This document shows positions 9,152 through 17,581 of a DNA stretch of 64,000 nucleotides, one piece after another. Position numbers and translations under genes: made by a program. The notes under the pieces are model-generated. The model searched no databases and was not told where the DNA came from. It saw only the letters and a program-made list of their open reading frames with translations. Numbering within the stretch: the stretch's first letter is position 1; the number at the start of each line of letters is the position of its first letter. Source of the DNA: JANXPZ01 sp033853925 (GTDB taxonomy: Bacteria; Eisenbacteria; RBG-16-71-46); assembly GCA_033853925.1 (NCBI GenBank), contig JAWOLC010000011.1, positions 12,061-76,060 on the forward strand, in the 5' to 3' direction.

Positions 9152-9823
9152 ATGAAGCGGATCCTGGTTCCGGCCGCGCTCGTCGGACTCGCGATCTACG
9201 TCCTCGCCGGCTGCGCCGGCCGGAAGACGGAGCCCGAGCGGTCGAGCGGCTCGTCGGGCATCGCCAGCGCTCACGGCTCCATGGGCGCCGGCCTCGACAC
9301 CTCGGGCTCGCCGCGCGCCGGGACCCCCGCGTCCCCTTCGATCCAGGCGCAGACGGGAGGCTCACCCACGGCGGCCGCCGGCTTGCGCTGGCGTCTGCCC
9401 GCGCGCTGGATCGTCCAGCCCGACCGGCCCATGCGCGTGGCGACCTACGCGATCGCGCCCGTGCGCGGCGACTCGGGGGGCGCCGAGTGCGCCGTCTACT
9501 ATTTCGGCCCCCACCAAGGCGGTGACGTGGACGCCAACTTCCAGCGCTGGACCCAGCAGTTCCAGCCCGCGACCGCGTCGCGGCGCTCGAGCCGGCGGGT
9601 GAGCGGTCTCGAGGTGAGCCTGCTCCAGGTGAGCGGCACGTACACGGCGCCCGGCGGACCGATGATGCAGTCGCAGGGGAGCAAGACGGGCTGGCGCCTG
9701 CTCGGGGCGATCGTGGGCGGGCCGCAGGGGTCCGTGTTCTTCAAGCTCACCGGCCCCGAGAAGACGGTGGCGATGGCCGCGTCGAGCTTCGACGAGCTGA
9801 TCGGCTCGCTGCGCAGGGAGTGA
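9152..9823 (+). CDS. Lipoprotein of unknown function
   Basis: Start ATG 9152 follows GGGAGGG. The signal peptide MKRILVPAALVGLAIYVLAGC has a lipobox (LAGC), so the product (223 residues) should be lipid-anchored. A Ser/Gly/Pro-rich linker (residues 23-70) leads to a compact domain beginning LRWRLPARWIVQP, with ECAVYYFGPHQGGDVDANF. I recognise this only as a recurring hypothetical family; the N-terminal sentence resembles proteins of the form 'W.P..W...P...MR.A.Y', of unknown role. Confidence 0.8.
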   Translation: MKRILVPAALVGLAIYVLAGCAGRKTEPERSSGSSGIASAHGSMGAGLDTSGSPRAGTPASPSIQAQTGGSPTAAAGLRWRLPARWIVQPDRPMRVATYAIAPVRGDSGGAECAVYYFGPHQGGDVDANFQRWTQQFQPATASRRSSRRVSGLEVSLLQVSGTYTAPGGPMMQSQGSKTGWRLLGAIVGGPQGSVFFKLTGPEKTVAMAASSFDELIGSLRRE

Positions 9824-9865
9824 GCCGGCGGAATCGCCGGCAGGCCCCGCCCCCGGGCGGGGCCT
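9824..9865. terminator. Two tandem hairpins between convergent genes
   Basis: GCCGGCG-GAAT-CGCCGGC (9824-9841, seven perfect pairs) is followed at once by AGGCCCCGCCC/GGGCGGGGCCT (9842-9865, up to eleven pairs before the tight loop opens). Both lie between the ends of convergent genes at 9823 and 9881, fitting a bidirectional terminator. No T-run. Confidence 0.7.
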
Positions 9866-9880
9866 GTGCGCCAGACCGGG

Positions 9881-11146
9881 CTACAGCTCCTTGGGGATCG
9901 CGGCCGTGAGGACCTCGGGCTCGCCGGAGGTGACGAGCACGTCGTCCTCGATGCGGATGCCGCCGAAGCCGAGCAGCGAATCCACCTTCGTCCAGTTCAC
10001 CGCATCGCGGTAGCGCGTCCGCCGCGCCGGGTCATGGAGCAGCGCCGGGACGAAGTAGAGCCCCGGCTCCACCGTGATCACGAAGCCCGCCTCGAGCGGG
10101 AAGTCGCAGCGCAGGAAGCTGAGGCCGAAGCGCTCGCTGCGCTTGCGGCCGGGCAGGTAGCCGCTCGCGTCGCGCACACCCAGGCCCACCAGGTGCCCGA
10201 GGCCGTGCGGGAAGAAGAGCGCGTGCGCGTCCTGCTCGACCAGTGAGTCGGGCGAGCCGCGCAGGATGCCGAGGGCCACCAGCCCCTCGGCCAGGTCGCG
10301 GGCCACGGCCAGGTGCACGTCCCGCCACTCTCGGCCCGGGCGGCAGCCGGCGATGCCGCGCACCTGCGCGCCGAGCACGACCTGGTAGAGGTCGCGGAAG
10401 AAGCCGTCGCGCCCGCCAGCGCGGTACGTGCGGGTCACGTCGCTCACGTAGCGGCCGACGTCCGCGCCCGCGTCGATCAGCACGTTGTCGCCGTCCCGCG
10501 CCACGCGCTCGCCCGGGGTGAAGTGCAGCACCCCGGAATTGGCGCCCACGCCGACGATCGTGGTGAACGCCAGCCGGTCGCCGCCGCCGCGCAGGAACTC
10601 GGCCTCCAGCTCGACCTGCAGCGCCCGCTCGGTCACCCCCGGCGCGATCAGCCGCTGGAGGGCCGCGAATCCCCGGGCCGTCGCCGCCGTGGCGCGCCGC
10701 ATGCGCTCGAGCTCCACGTCGTCCTTGGGCCGCCGCGCCTGCAGGAGCCGCTCGCCGCTCGCCGCCGTGAGCGCCGCGTCCGCCGGCACGTCGGGAAGAG
10801 GCGTGCCCAGCATGGCGATCTTGCGGCCGCGCCGCGCCGCCAGCCAGGCCGGGAGGCGGGAGAGCGGGGTGCCCTCGGCGTCCGTGCGCCCTTCCCAGAC
10901 GCGCTCGTCCTCGGTCACCTCGGGGACGAAGTCGACCCAGCCCTCCCGGGGATCGAAGGCCACGACGCCGCCCACGCACTCGCGGTCGGCGAGGAAGACG
11001 TAGTCGGTATGGGAGAGATACGGATAGGTCTGATCGGCTCCGCCCGGGATCGGGATCGGCTGCCCCGCGCCCACGAGAACGAGCTGGTCCTGGAGGTCCC
11101 AGGCGGACGCGACGCGCTGGCGGCGGCGTTCGAGGTACGTGGTCAT
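9881..11146 (-). CDS. M24B metallopeptidase, Xaa-Pro aminopeptidase type
   Basis: 421 residues from ATG 11146 (MTTYLERRRQRVASAW). The N-terminal creatinase-like domain is followed by the pita-bread fold with metal ligands in order: DAGADVGRYVSDVTRTY (two Asp), HGLGHLVGLGVRD (His), ITVEPGLYF (Glu) and IRIEDDVLVT (Glu). The family removes N-terminal residues preceding proline in the cytoplasm using two metal ions. Downstream of and co-directional with the ACT protein (88 nt gap). Confidence 0.92.
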   Translation of the reverse strand: MTTYLERRRQRVASAWDLQDQLVLVGAGQPIPIPGGADQTYPYLSHTDYVFLADRECVGGVVAFDPREGWVDFVPEVTEDERVWEGRTDAEGTPLSRLPAWLAARRGRKIAMLGTPLPDVPADAALTAASGERLLQARRPKDDVELERMRRATAATARGFAALQRLIAPGVTERALQVELEAEFLRGGGDRLAFTTIVGVGANSGVLHFTPGERVARDGDNVLIDAGADVGRYVSDVTRTYRAGGRDGFFRDLYQVVLGAQVRGIAGCRPGREWRDVHLAVARDLAEGLVALGILRGSPDSLVEQDAHALFFPHGLGHLVGLGVRDASGYLPGRKRSERFGLSFLRCDFPLEAGFVITVEPGLYFVPALLHDPARRTRYRDAVNWTKVDSLLGFGGIRIEDDVLVTSGEPEVLTAAIPKEL

Positions 11147-11234
11147 GCGTGGCACTCGCTCGGGACCGGGATCGTGAAGGGGAGCGCGCGCGTCCCGGGT
11201 CGCGCGCCCCCGCGTTCGCCTGCGGGAACGGCGC

Positions 11235-11648
11235 TCACACCTCCAGCGCCTTGGCCGCGCGGTCGTACTCCTCGGGGCGCACGTAGATGAGGTAGCCGTA
11301 GTGACCACGCCCGTCGGTGACGGCGGTCGAGGCGTAGACGTTCACCTGGACCTCGGCCAGCTTGGCGTGCACCTTGGCCAGGGCTCCCATCTCGTCGTCG
11401 CCCTGCACGAGCAGCGCGTGGTGCGGCCCGTCCAGGGCGAGCCTGGCGTTCTGGGCCGCGCTCACGAGGCGGTGCGCGTCCTCCGGGAAGAGCGTGAGCT
11501 GCGTGCTCTCCGGTCCCGTGGGAACGGCGGTGAAGGCGAGCAGGTTCACGCCCAGGCTCGCGAGCTGGGAGAGCAGATCGTAGGCCTGACCGGGTTGATC
11601 GGGGACCGTCGCGTAGTAGTAGCTCAACCGCCGGATCGTGCTGCCCAT
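11235..11648 (-). CDS. ACT-domain protein
   Basis: 137 residues from ATG 11648, preceded by GGAGGAGAGG. The sequence (RRLSYYYATVPDQPGQAYDLL, then LALDGPHHALLVQGDDEMGAL and VNVYASTAVTDGRGHYGYLIYV) looks like two ACT-like units without a catalytic partner. Such small ACT proteins bind amino acids as regulators; the ligand here is unknown. It is divergent from the decarboxylase relic, about 200 nt away. Confidence 0.8.
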   Translation of the reverse strand: MGSTIRRLSYYYATVPDQPGQAYDLLSQLASLGVNLLAFTAVPTGPESTQLTLFPEDAHRLVSAAQNARLALDGPHHALLVQGDDEMGALAKVHAKLAEVQVNVYASTAVTDGRGHYGYLIYVRPEEYDRAAKALEV

Positions 11649-11848
11649 GACCTCTCCTCCAGGTGTGGCCGGACCGCGGGGCTCGTGAGGGACTCGAGGC
11701 AAGCTGTCTCGATGGCGGCGACAGCCTACCGCCGGGTCCGCTCGCGCGCCAGACGAGACCCCGGCCGACGCGCTTGCGCCGGCTTCCGTCGCCGTGCCAG
11801 CCTTGGGATGCGCTGGGAGTGCCGCGAGACCGGGGAGGAAGGAAGGGC

Positions 11849-12309
11849 GTGAGCATCCGCGACGACGGTCCGGCCGCGCTCGAGTGGGTCGCGCGCTATC
11901 TCGAGCGGGTGGGAGAGCTGCCCGTGCTGGCGCAGGTGGAGCCGGGCGAGATCCGAGCGCGCCTGCCGGCCTCGCCGCCCGAGTCCGGCGAGCCCTTCGC
12001 CGCGCTTCTGGCGCGTACGCCGGGGCGGCGATGGTGTGCCCCGAGCACCGCTGGGCCTTCGCGGGCGTCGAGCACGCCGACTCGCCCGTCCCGCGTCCCT
12101 TCTCGGTCGTGTGCTTCCGGCGCCTGGCGACGGACGCGGAGAACGCCGCGCGCCTCGAGCGCGTGAACCGCACGGGCGAGATCTTCCTCTCGGGAACGAA
12201 GCTCCGCGGCCGCACGGTCCTCCGGCTCGCGGTGGGGAACGCGCGCACGACCGAAGCCGACGTGGCCCGAGCCTGGGCGGTCCTCAGACGCGAGGCGGCG
12301 AAGGGGTAG
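11849..12309 (+). pseudogene. Remnant of aromatic-L-amino-acid (PLP) decarboxylase
   Basis: GTG 11849 has a strong ribosome site (GGGGAGGAAGG). The first 50 or so codons read the decarboxylase N-terminus (ALEWVARYLERVGELPVLAQ, then PGEIRARLPASPPESGEPF). At about 12010 the frame jumps to YAGAAMVCPEHRWAFAGVEH-ADS, which lies just before the PLP lysine in the family, and then directly to PVPRPFSVVCFRRL and the C-terminal GEIFLSGTKLRGRTVLRLAV. The central PLP domain, including the NPHKW lysine segment, is gone: two internal deletions, one with frameshift. The relic cannot be active. A normal family member is about 470 residues. Confidence 0.8.
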
Positions 12310-12643
12310 TGCGAGCCGCCAGCCGATCGCGAAGCGCGCGCGCCCGGCGTGGCGGGAGCGGCAAGACGCTCGCTCTTCCCCGCGTGCGTGGAGTAGAATC
12401 GCCCCGCTGTTCCTAGAGACTCGCGCAGCGATCCCTGGCCCCGGGTGCACTGCCACCCGAGGCCTTGTTGCGTTCCGGGCCGCATTCCGCCGGGCCCGAT
12501 CGGGACCCGGGAGGCGGGAGCACAGCGGCGAGGCAGGTCGCGAGGCGCGGAGTGGGCCCGTACGCTCGAGCCCGGTCGCAGGCCGAAGGGAGCGCCGTGT
12601 AACAGATTCAGCCCGTTTTCAGGAAGGGCTGTCCATTCCTGAC
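12310..12643. other. Structured intergenic region upstream of the sugar operon
   Basis: No gene recognised. A -10-like TAGAAT lies at 12394-12399. Downstream are several self-complementary stretches: GGGTG-CACTGC-CACCC (12443-12458), CCGCTG (12405-12410) that can pair with CAGCGG (12523-12528), and CAGCCC/GGGCTG (12609-12614 with 12626-12631). Half-sites TGTAAC (12598-12603) and CCGTTTTCA (12613-12621) resemble the split operator found at 12665. A short structured transcript is possible but unproven. Confidence 0.35.
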
Positions 12644-12679
12644 TTGACGAAACCAGGATACTCATGTAACCGTTTTCAT
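12644..12679 (+). promoter_or_regulatory. Promoter with LacI-family operator for the glycan operon
   Basis: TTGACG (12644-12649), exactly 17 nt, then TAACCG (12667-12672) as -10. The near-palindrome TGTAACCGTTTTCA (12665-12678) covers the -10 and matches the LacI/CcpA-type pattern TGTAANCGNTNNCA. The second site at 36273 has the same spacing and register. Inference: repressed by the LacI-family protein encoded at 23894. The leader to ATG 12891 would be about 210 nt. Confidence 0.65.
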
Positions 12680-12890
12680 AAGGGAAAAGGCCCAGCCAGG
12701 GAAGACGGAGGGCCACCGCCGGACGGACCAAGCCGGCCGACGCGGGAGGGTAGAGCGGCGGGCCACCAGAGCCGCCGCAGCCCCGCGGGCCAGCCGCTCG
12801 GCGGTGGCTTTCCGGCAGGGCGAGCGCCGGGCCGCGAGAGTCCACCCAGCTTCAGCTGCTCCATTCACCGCAGCTCGAGGAGGTCGCAAC

Positions 12891-14795
12891 ATGAGAGCTG
12901 GACTGACCACGGCATTGCTCTTGGGCGTGGTCCTCGCCTGCGCGTCGCCAGCGCGGGCGCAGACGCCGCGCCTCGACGCCATCTGGGCCCGGTCGACGAA
13001 CGGGGCCCCGATCACGCTCGACGGCATTCTGAGCGAGCCCGCTTGGGCGCAGGCGGAATCCGTCATCGTCCGCTACGGGGTGGACAACGGCATCCCCGGC
13101 AGCGGCTACCAGGAAGAGGGCGGCCGGCTCACGCGGGACAGCACGTACGCCGTCGTCAAGTTCCTGACCGTGGGGAACTACCTCTACATGGCGGCGTCGC
13201 TGCGCGACAGCTCGGTCGGCGGCGACGTGGACTTCAACAAGATCGACGGCCTGCAGATCGGGCTGAAGGATCACAGCGTGATCACGCGGCCGGCGCCGGT
13301 GCGCGAGTACTTCTACGCCTGGTGGTTCCCGACGGACACGCTCCACGCCCATGATCCCGGCCGGTCCCCCTGCTTCCGCGGCTGGTGGGCTCCGGACAGC
13401 TGCAAGCCCCGCACGCCCGAGCAGATCGACAACTGGGACGCCGTGACCGTCGTGCACGGCGTGTCCAACGACGACAGCGACACGGACCATGGCTACACGG
13501 TCGAGATGAAGTTCAACCTGACGCCCATGGGCTACGACGTCACGAAGGCCGGGGGCGACATCGTCGAGTGGAACCTGGGCATCAAGGACGCCGACTGGAA
13601 CTGGCCGCTCAACGTCAAGCGCTTCGCCTCGAACCGGACGTGGTGGCAGAGCCCGTGGTCGCTGGATGCCTGGTACGACGAGGTGCACATCTACGCCCGC
13701 CCGGACGTGTACGTCGGCTCGGGGGCCGCGCCCCTGATCCCGCCCGAGGTGCGCGTGGCCAACGCCGGCAACTGGCCCGCTCCCGTGATCGACGGCCATC
13801 TGAACGATCCCGTGTGGAGCCTGGCGCCGTCCTTCGACGTCCGCTGGGGAGACGACGCGCTGCGCGCCAGCTATCCGGGCGTGGGCCCGTGGCGCTCCGG
13901 GCAGTGGCAGCCGTCGGTGAACGACACGCTGGCCACCATCCAGGACCCGGGCGACGCCACCGTGCGCTGGTTCTTCAAGGAGGACACGCTCTACTTCGGC
14001 TTCGACGTGCGCGACCAGTACGTGCAGTACATTCCCCTGTTCACGCGCTACGACGGTGTGCAGGTGAACCTGAACGACCGCGGCGTCCGCTATCGTGACC
14101 GCAATCTCGAGGCCCGCTGGCTCACCTACCTGGTGGGGCCCACGGGCAGCGGGCTGGCCCTCGACTACCTGCCGTACCTGCGGGACACCCTGCTGGGCGC
14201 GCGCGTGGCCTGCCAGCTCAAGGGCGGCACGACCGTGGACACGATCGGCTTCGAGCCGGACTCCGGCTACACGATGGAGATGGCGATCGATCTGACGAAG
14301 CTCGGCTATCCTCACGGCCTCGGGGACCGGGCCTTGTTCCTCGGCCTCAGCCTGATGGACGGCGACTCGTTCGGCCCGTCGGGGGTCCACGACAGCTACG
14401 GCACGCACCAGTGGTGGTTCTGGCACCAGCAGCGCGAGTGCTGCCCGGTGTGGGCCTACCTGGATCCCACGCTCTACCTGACCACGGACGTGGCCGGGCC
14501 GGGCGGCGGGCAGCCCTACACGCTGCTCGGCAACTACCCGAATCCCTTCCGGGCGCTGACCACGATCCAGTACGCGCTGGCGGCGGCGAGCGACGTCACG
14601 ATCGAGGTCTTCGACGTGCAGGGGCGCCTGGTGGCGCGGCGCGTGCTCGGGCTGCAGGCGGCGGGCAAGCAGCGCGCGACGTTCTCCAACCCGGGTCTGA
14701 GGACCGGGATCTACCTCTACCGCCTGCGGGCGGCGGATCCGCTGTCGGGCAAGCAGAGAGCCGCGATGGCGGGGAAGATGCTGGTGCTGAAGTAG
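12891..14795 (+). CDS. Secreted protein with two CBM9/DOMON-like domains and C-terminal sorting domain
   Basis: 634 residues from ATG 12891 (ribosome site GAGGAGG). Signal peptide TALLLGVVLACASPARAQ. Two repeats of a CBM9-like beta-sandwich open with ITLDGILSEPAWAQAESV and PVIDGHLNDPVWSLAPSF; each continues with lines such as DTLYFGFDVRDQYV. The C-terminus (YPNPFRALTTIQYALA, DVQGRLVARRV, GIYLYRLRA) is a FlgD/Ig-like domain as used for surface sorting in T9SS-type bacteria. First gene after the operator; probably a surface glycan-binding protein. Confidence 0.85.
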   Translation: MRAGLTTALLLGVVLACASPARAQTPRLDAIWARSTNGAPITLDGILSEPAWAQAESVIVRYGVDNGIPGSGYQEEGGRLTRDSTYAVVKFLTVGNYLYMAASLRDSSVGGDVDFNKIDGLQIGLKDHSVITRPAPVREYFYAWWFPTDTLHAHDPGRSPCFRGWWAPDSCKPRTPEQIDNWDAVTVVHGVSNDDSDTDHGYTVEMKFNLTPMGYDVTKAGGDIVEWNLGIKDADWNWPLNVKRFASNRTWWQSPWSLDAWYDEVHIYARPDVYVGSGAAPLIPPEVRVANAGNWPAPVIDGHLNDPVWSLAPSFDVRWGDDALRASYPGVGPWRSGQWQPSVNDTLATIQDPGDATVRWFFKEDTLYFGFDVRDQYVQYIPLFTRYDGVQVNLNDRGVRYRDRNLEARWLTYLVGPTGSGLALDYLPYLRDTLLGARVACQLKGGTTVDTIGFEPDSGYTMEMAIDLTKLGYPHGLGDRALFLGLSLMDGDSFGPSGVHDSYGTHQWWFWHQQRECCPVWAYLDPTLYLTTDVAGPGGGQPYTLLGNYPNPFRALTTIQYALAAASDVTIEVFDVQGRLVARRVLGLQAAGKQRATFSNPGLRTGIYLYRLRAADPLSGKQRAAMAGKMLVLK

Positions 14796-14889
14796 GCGCG
14801 AGATCGCGAGAGGAAGTGGCGGGGCGGGCCGGCAGAGTCCGCCCCGCCGGGATGGACGAGTCGGAGCGGCCGGCGAGGGACCAGGGGGC

Positions 14890-17571
14890 ATGGGTCGCCA
14901 GCGGAAGGGACGTGTCGCAGGGAAGGCCTGGGTGGCGGGCCTCTGCCTGCTCTCGGCGTTGATCGCCTCGGGGGCGCTCGCCGGGACCACGGGGAAGATC
15001 TCGGGCCGGGTGCTCGACAAGAAGAAGCAGGCCCTGGCGGGCGTGAACGTCACCATCCCGGCCGCCCGGCTGGGAGCGATCAGCGACGCCGAGGGTCGCT
15101 ACACGATCATCGGCATCCCCGCCGGCACGTTCGAGGTGAAGGTGAGCCTCATGGGCTACGGGCCGGTGCTGGTGAAGGACGTCCTCGTCTCGGCGGACAA
15201 CACGACGAGCCTGGACGTGGAGCTGGCCGAGGCGCCGGTGATGATGAAGGAGGTCGTGGTCTCCGCCCAGCGCCCGGTGGTGGACCTCAAGCTCACGAGC
15301 ACGATGTCCACGGTGAGCCGGCAGGACATCCGCTCCCTCCCCGTCCAGGAGCTGCAGGACGTGGTCAACCTCCAGGCGGGCGTCGTGGACGGCCACTTCC
15401 GCGGCGGACGGCTGGGCGAGGTGCAGTACCAGGTGGACGGCGTCTCCGTGAACAACGCCTACGACAACACCTCCACGCTGCGCATCGACCGCTCCCTGAT
15501 CGAGGAGGTGCAGGTCATCAGCGGCACCTTCGACGCCGAGTACGGGCAGGCGATGAGCGGCGTGGTGAACGCGGTGCTGCGCCGCGGCACGGAGAAGCTG
15601 CAGTGGGACGCCGAGCTGCTCTCGGGCGGCTTCGCCTACGCGGGCGACCCGCGCGGCATCTCCTCGACCTTCCGCCAGGCGAGCCCGGCGGGCGCGCAGA
15701 ACTACCAGGCGAGCCTGAGCGGGCCCGCGGGGCTGCCCCAGACGTTCTTCCTCGTGAACGGGCGGCGCTACAGCTTCGACGACTACCTGCAGGGCACGCG
15801 GCTGTTCGTCCCCACGGACCGCTCGGCTCCCGAAGCCCTGATCGTGAACCCGACGGGAGACGGGGCCACCGTCCCGCTGGTGTACAGCCGCGAGTGGTCG
15901 GGGCTCGCCAAGGTCACGAACCGGTCGGTCGCGAACCTCGAGCTGAACTACCAGGCCGTCGGGAGCCTGGTGAACGGCCGGCACATGACCGGCTCGACCT
16001 GGCTCTACCGACTGAACCCCGACGGCCTCTCCAAGCAGCGCACCTTCTCCATCGTGCACGGTCTGGACGGCACCTACACGCTGTCGAAGAAGACCTTCTT
16101 CACCTCCAGCCTGCGGCAGAACTACTTCGACTACAAGGACCTGCTCTACGACGACGAGAACGACCCGCGCTACGACGCCGCCGGGCCGCCGCTGGGGAGC
16201 CAGGCGTACCAGCTCGGCGCCTACGTCCAGGGCGTGGACCTCACCCGCTTCGTGCAGAAGACGAGCACCATCGTCTGGAAGAGCTCCCTCGTGAGCCAGA
16301 TGAAGAACGACCAGCAGGTCAAGGTGGGGGCCGAGTTCTCCTGGCCGCGCGTCACCTTCGGGAACCCGGGCGTGCTCACCTCGACGCAGTGGGGCAACAC
16401 GCCGGTCATCGGCCGGGACATTCCCGACTCCTACGGGATCCCGCCGCCGAGCGTCTACGAGTACCGGCCCTACGAGGCGGCCGCCTTCGCGCAGGAGGAT
16501 CTGGAGTGGAACGACCTGCGCATCCGCGCCGGCCTGCGGGCCGAGTACTTCAACCCGCGGAGCATGCTGCCGGCGGATCTCCAGAACCCGGCCAACACGA
16601 TCACGGGCGCCCCGGTCACGCCCTGGCGCGCGACGACCCGCAAGATGTCGCTTGCCCCGCGGCTCGGCGTGTCGTACCCCATCACCCGGGACGCCGCGCT
16701 GTTCTTCGCCTACGGCCACTTCTACCAGATGCCGCCGCTCGGGGACATGTTCCAGAACGCCGACTATGGGGTCCTCCGCAACCTGCAGGCAGGCGACACG
16801 AGGTACGGGGTCATGGGGAACCCCGACATCCGCCCCGAGAAGACGGTGCAGTACCAGTTCGGCTACAAGCAGGCGGTCACGGACTGGCTCGGCGTCGACC
16901 TCAACGTCTTCTACAAGGACATCCGCGACCTGCTGGGCGTCGAGTTCATCACCACCTACAACGACGCCGAGTACCCGCGGATGACGAACGTGGATTTCGG
17001 CAACGTCGTCGGGTTCACGGTGGCGCTCGAGCAGCGGCGGCGCGGGATCGTGAGCACCTCGCTCGACTACACCTGGCAGATGGCGGAGGGGAACTCGAGC
17101 GACCCGCGGGAGACGGCGACCCGGGCGTCCGCGGGCGAGGATCCCCGGCCCCGGCAGATCCCCTTCAACTGGGACCAGCGGCACACGCTGAACCTGACCG
17201 TCATGCTCTCGCGGCCGGAGCGCTTCTCCGTGAGCACGGTCGTGCGCGTGGCCAGCGGGCAGCCCTACACCCCGGCCAGCAGCGCCTCGGGCTTCTTCCG
17301 GCTCTACGGCACGAACTCGGGGCGCAAGCCCGCCAGCGTCCTCGTGGACCTGCGCGCGGAGAAGAACCTGGTCCGCTCCCGCGTCGGCGCGAACCTGTTC
17401 GCCCGGGTGTTCAACCTGTTCGACACGAGGTACTCGAACGGCATGGTGTTCGAGTCGACCGGCAGTCCGTACTACTCGGTGGATCCGTCCGATCCCACGC
17501 TGAGGGATCCGACGCGCTTCTACGAGCCGCGGCGGATCGAGGCCGGTCTCAGCCTGAGCGCGGGCCGCTAG
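14890..17571 (+). CDS. TonB-dependent receptor with N-terminal carboxypeptidase-like domain
   Basis: 893 residues. Signal peptide, then a carboxypeptidase-regulatory-like beta-sandwich (GKISGRVLDKKKQALAGVNV ... GIPAGTFEVKVSLMGYG), a plug (EVVVSAQRPVVDLKL, GVVDGHFRGGRLGEVQYQVDG) and a 22-stranded barrel with typical lines such as DWLGVDLNVFYKDIRDLLGV; the last residue is Arg after SLSAG rather than the usual aromatic. By family it imports large substrates across the outer membrane with TonB energy. No SusD partner follows. The locus implies an oligosaccharide as substrate. Confidence 0.93.
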   Translation: MGRQRKGRVAGKAWVAGLCLLSALIASGALAGTTGKISGRVLDKKKQALAGVNVTIPAARLGAISDAEGRYTIIGIPAGTFEVKVSLMGYGPVLVKDVLVSADNTTSLDVELAEAPVMMKEVVVSAQRPVVDLKLTSTMSTVSRQDIRSLPVQELQDVVNLQAGVVDGHFRGGRLGEVQYQVDGVSVNNAYDNTSTLRIDRSLIEEVQVISGTFDAEYGQAMSGVVNAVLRRGTEKLQWDAELLSGGFAYAGDPRGISSTFRQASPAGAQNYQASLSGPAGLPQTFFLVNGRRYSFDDYLQGTRLFVPTDRSAPEALIVNPTGDGATVPLVYSREWSGLAKVTNRSVANLELNYQAVGSLVNGRHMTGSTWLYRLNPDGLSKQRTFSIVHGLDGTYTLSKKTFFTSSLRQNYFDYKDLLYDDENDPRYDAAGPPLGSQAYQLGAYVQGVDLTRFVQKTSTIVWKSSLVSQMKNDQQVKVGAEFSWPRVTFGNPGVLTSTQWGNTPVIGRDIPDSYGIPPPSVYEYRPYEAAAFAQEDLEWNDLRIRAGLRAEYFNPRSMLPADLQNPANTITGAPVTPWRATTRKMSLAPRLGVSYPITRDAALFFAYGHFYQMPPLGDMFQNADYGVLRNLQAGDTRYGVMGNPDIRPEKTVQYQFGYKQAVTDWLGVDLNVFYKDIRDLLGVEFITTYNDAEYPRMTNVDFGNVVGFTVALEQRRRGIVSTSLDYTWQMAEGNSSDPRETATRASAGEDPRPRQIPFNWDQRHTLNLTVMLSRPERFSVSTVVRVASGQPYTPASSASGFFRLYGTNSGRKPASVLVDLRAEKNLVRSRVGANLFARVFNLFDTRYSNGMVFESTGSPYYSVDPSDPTLRDPTRFYEPRRIEAGLSLSAGR

Positions 17572-17581
17572 CGGGGGACAC

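Noticed and set aside
12404..12600. SRP RNA-like look (GGCCGAAGGGAGC near 12581, CCGGAACGCAACAAGG on the minus strand)
   Set aside because: The conserved domain IV (GGTCAGG-CCGGAAGG-AGCAGCC) is not formed properly on either strand.
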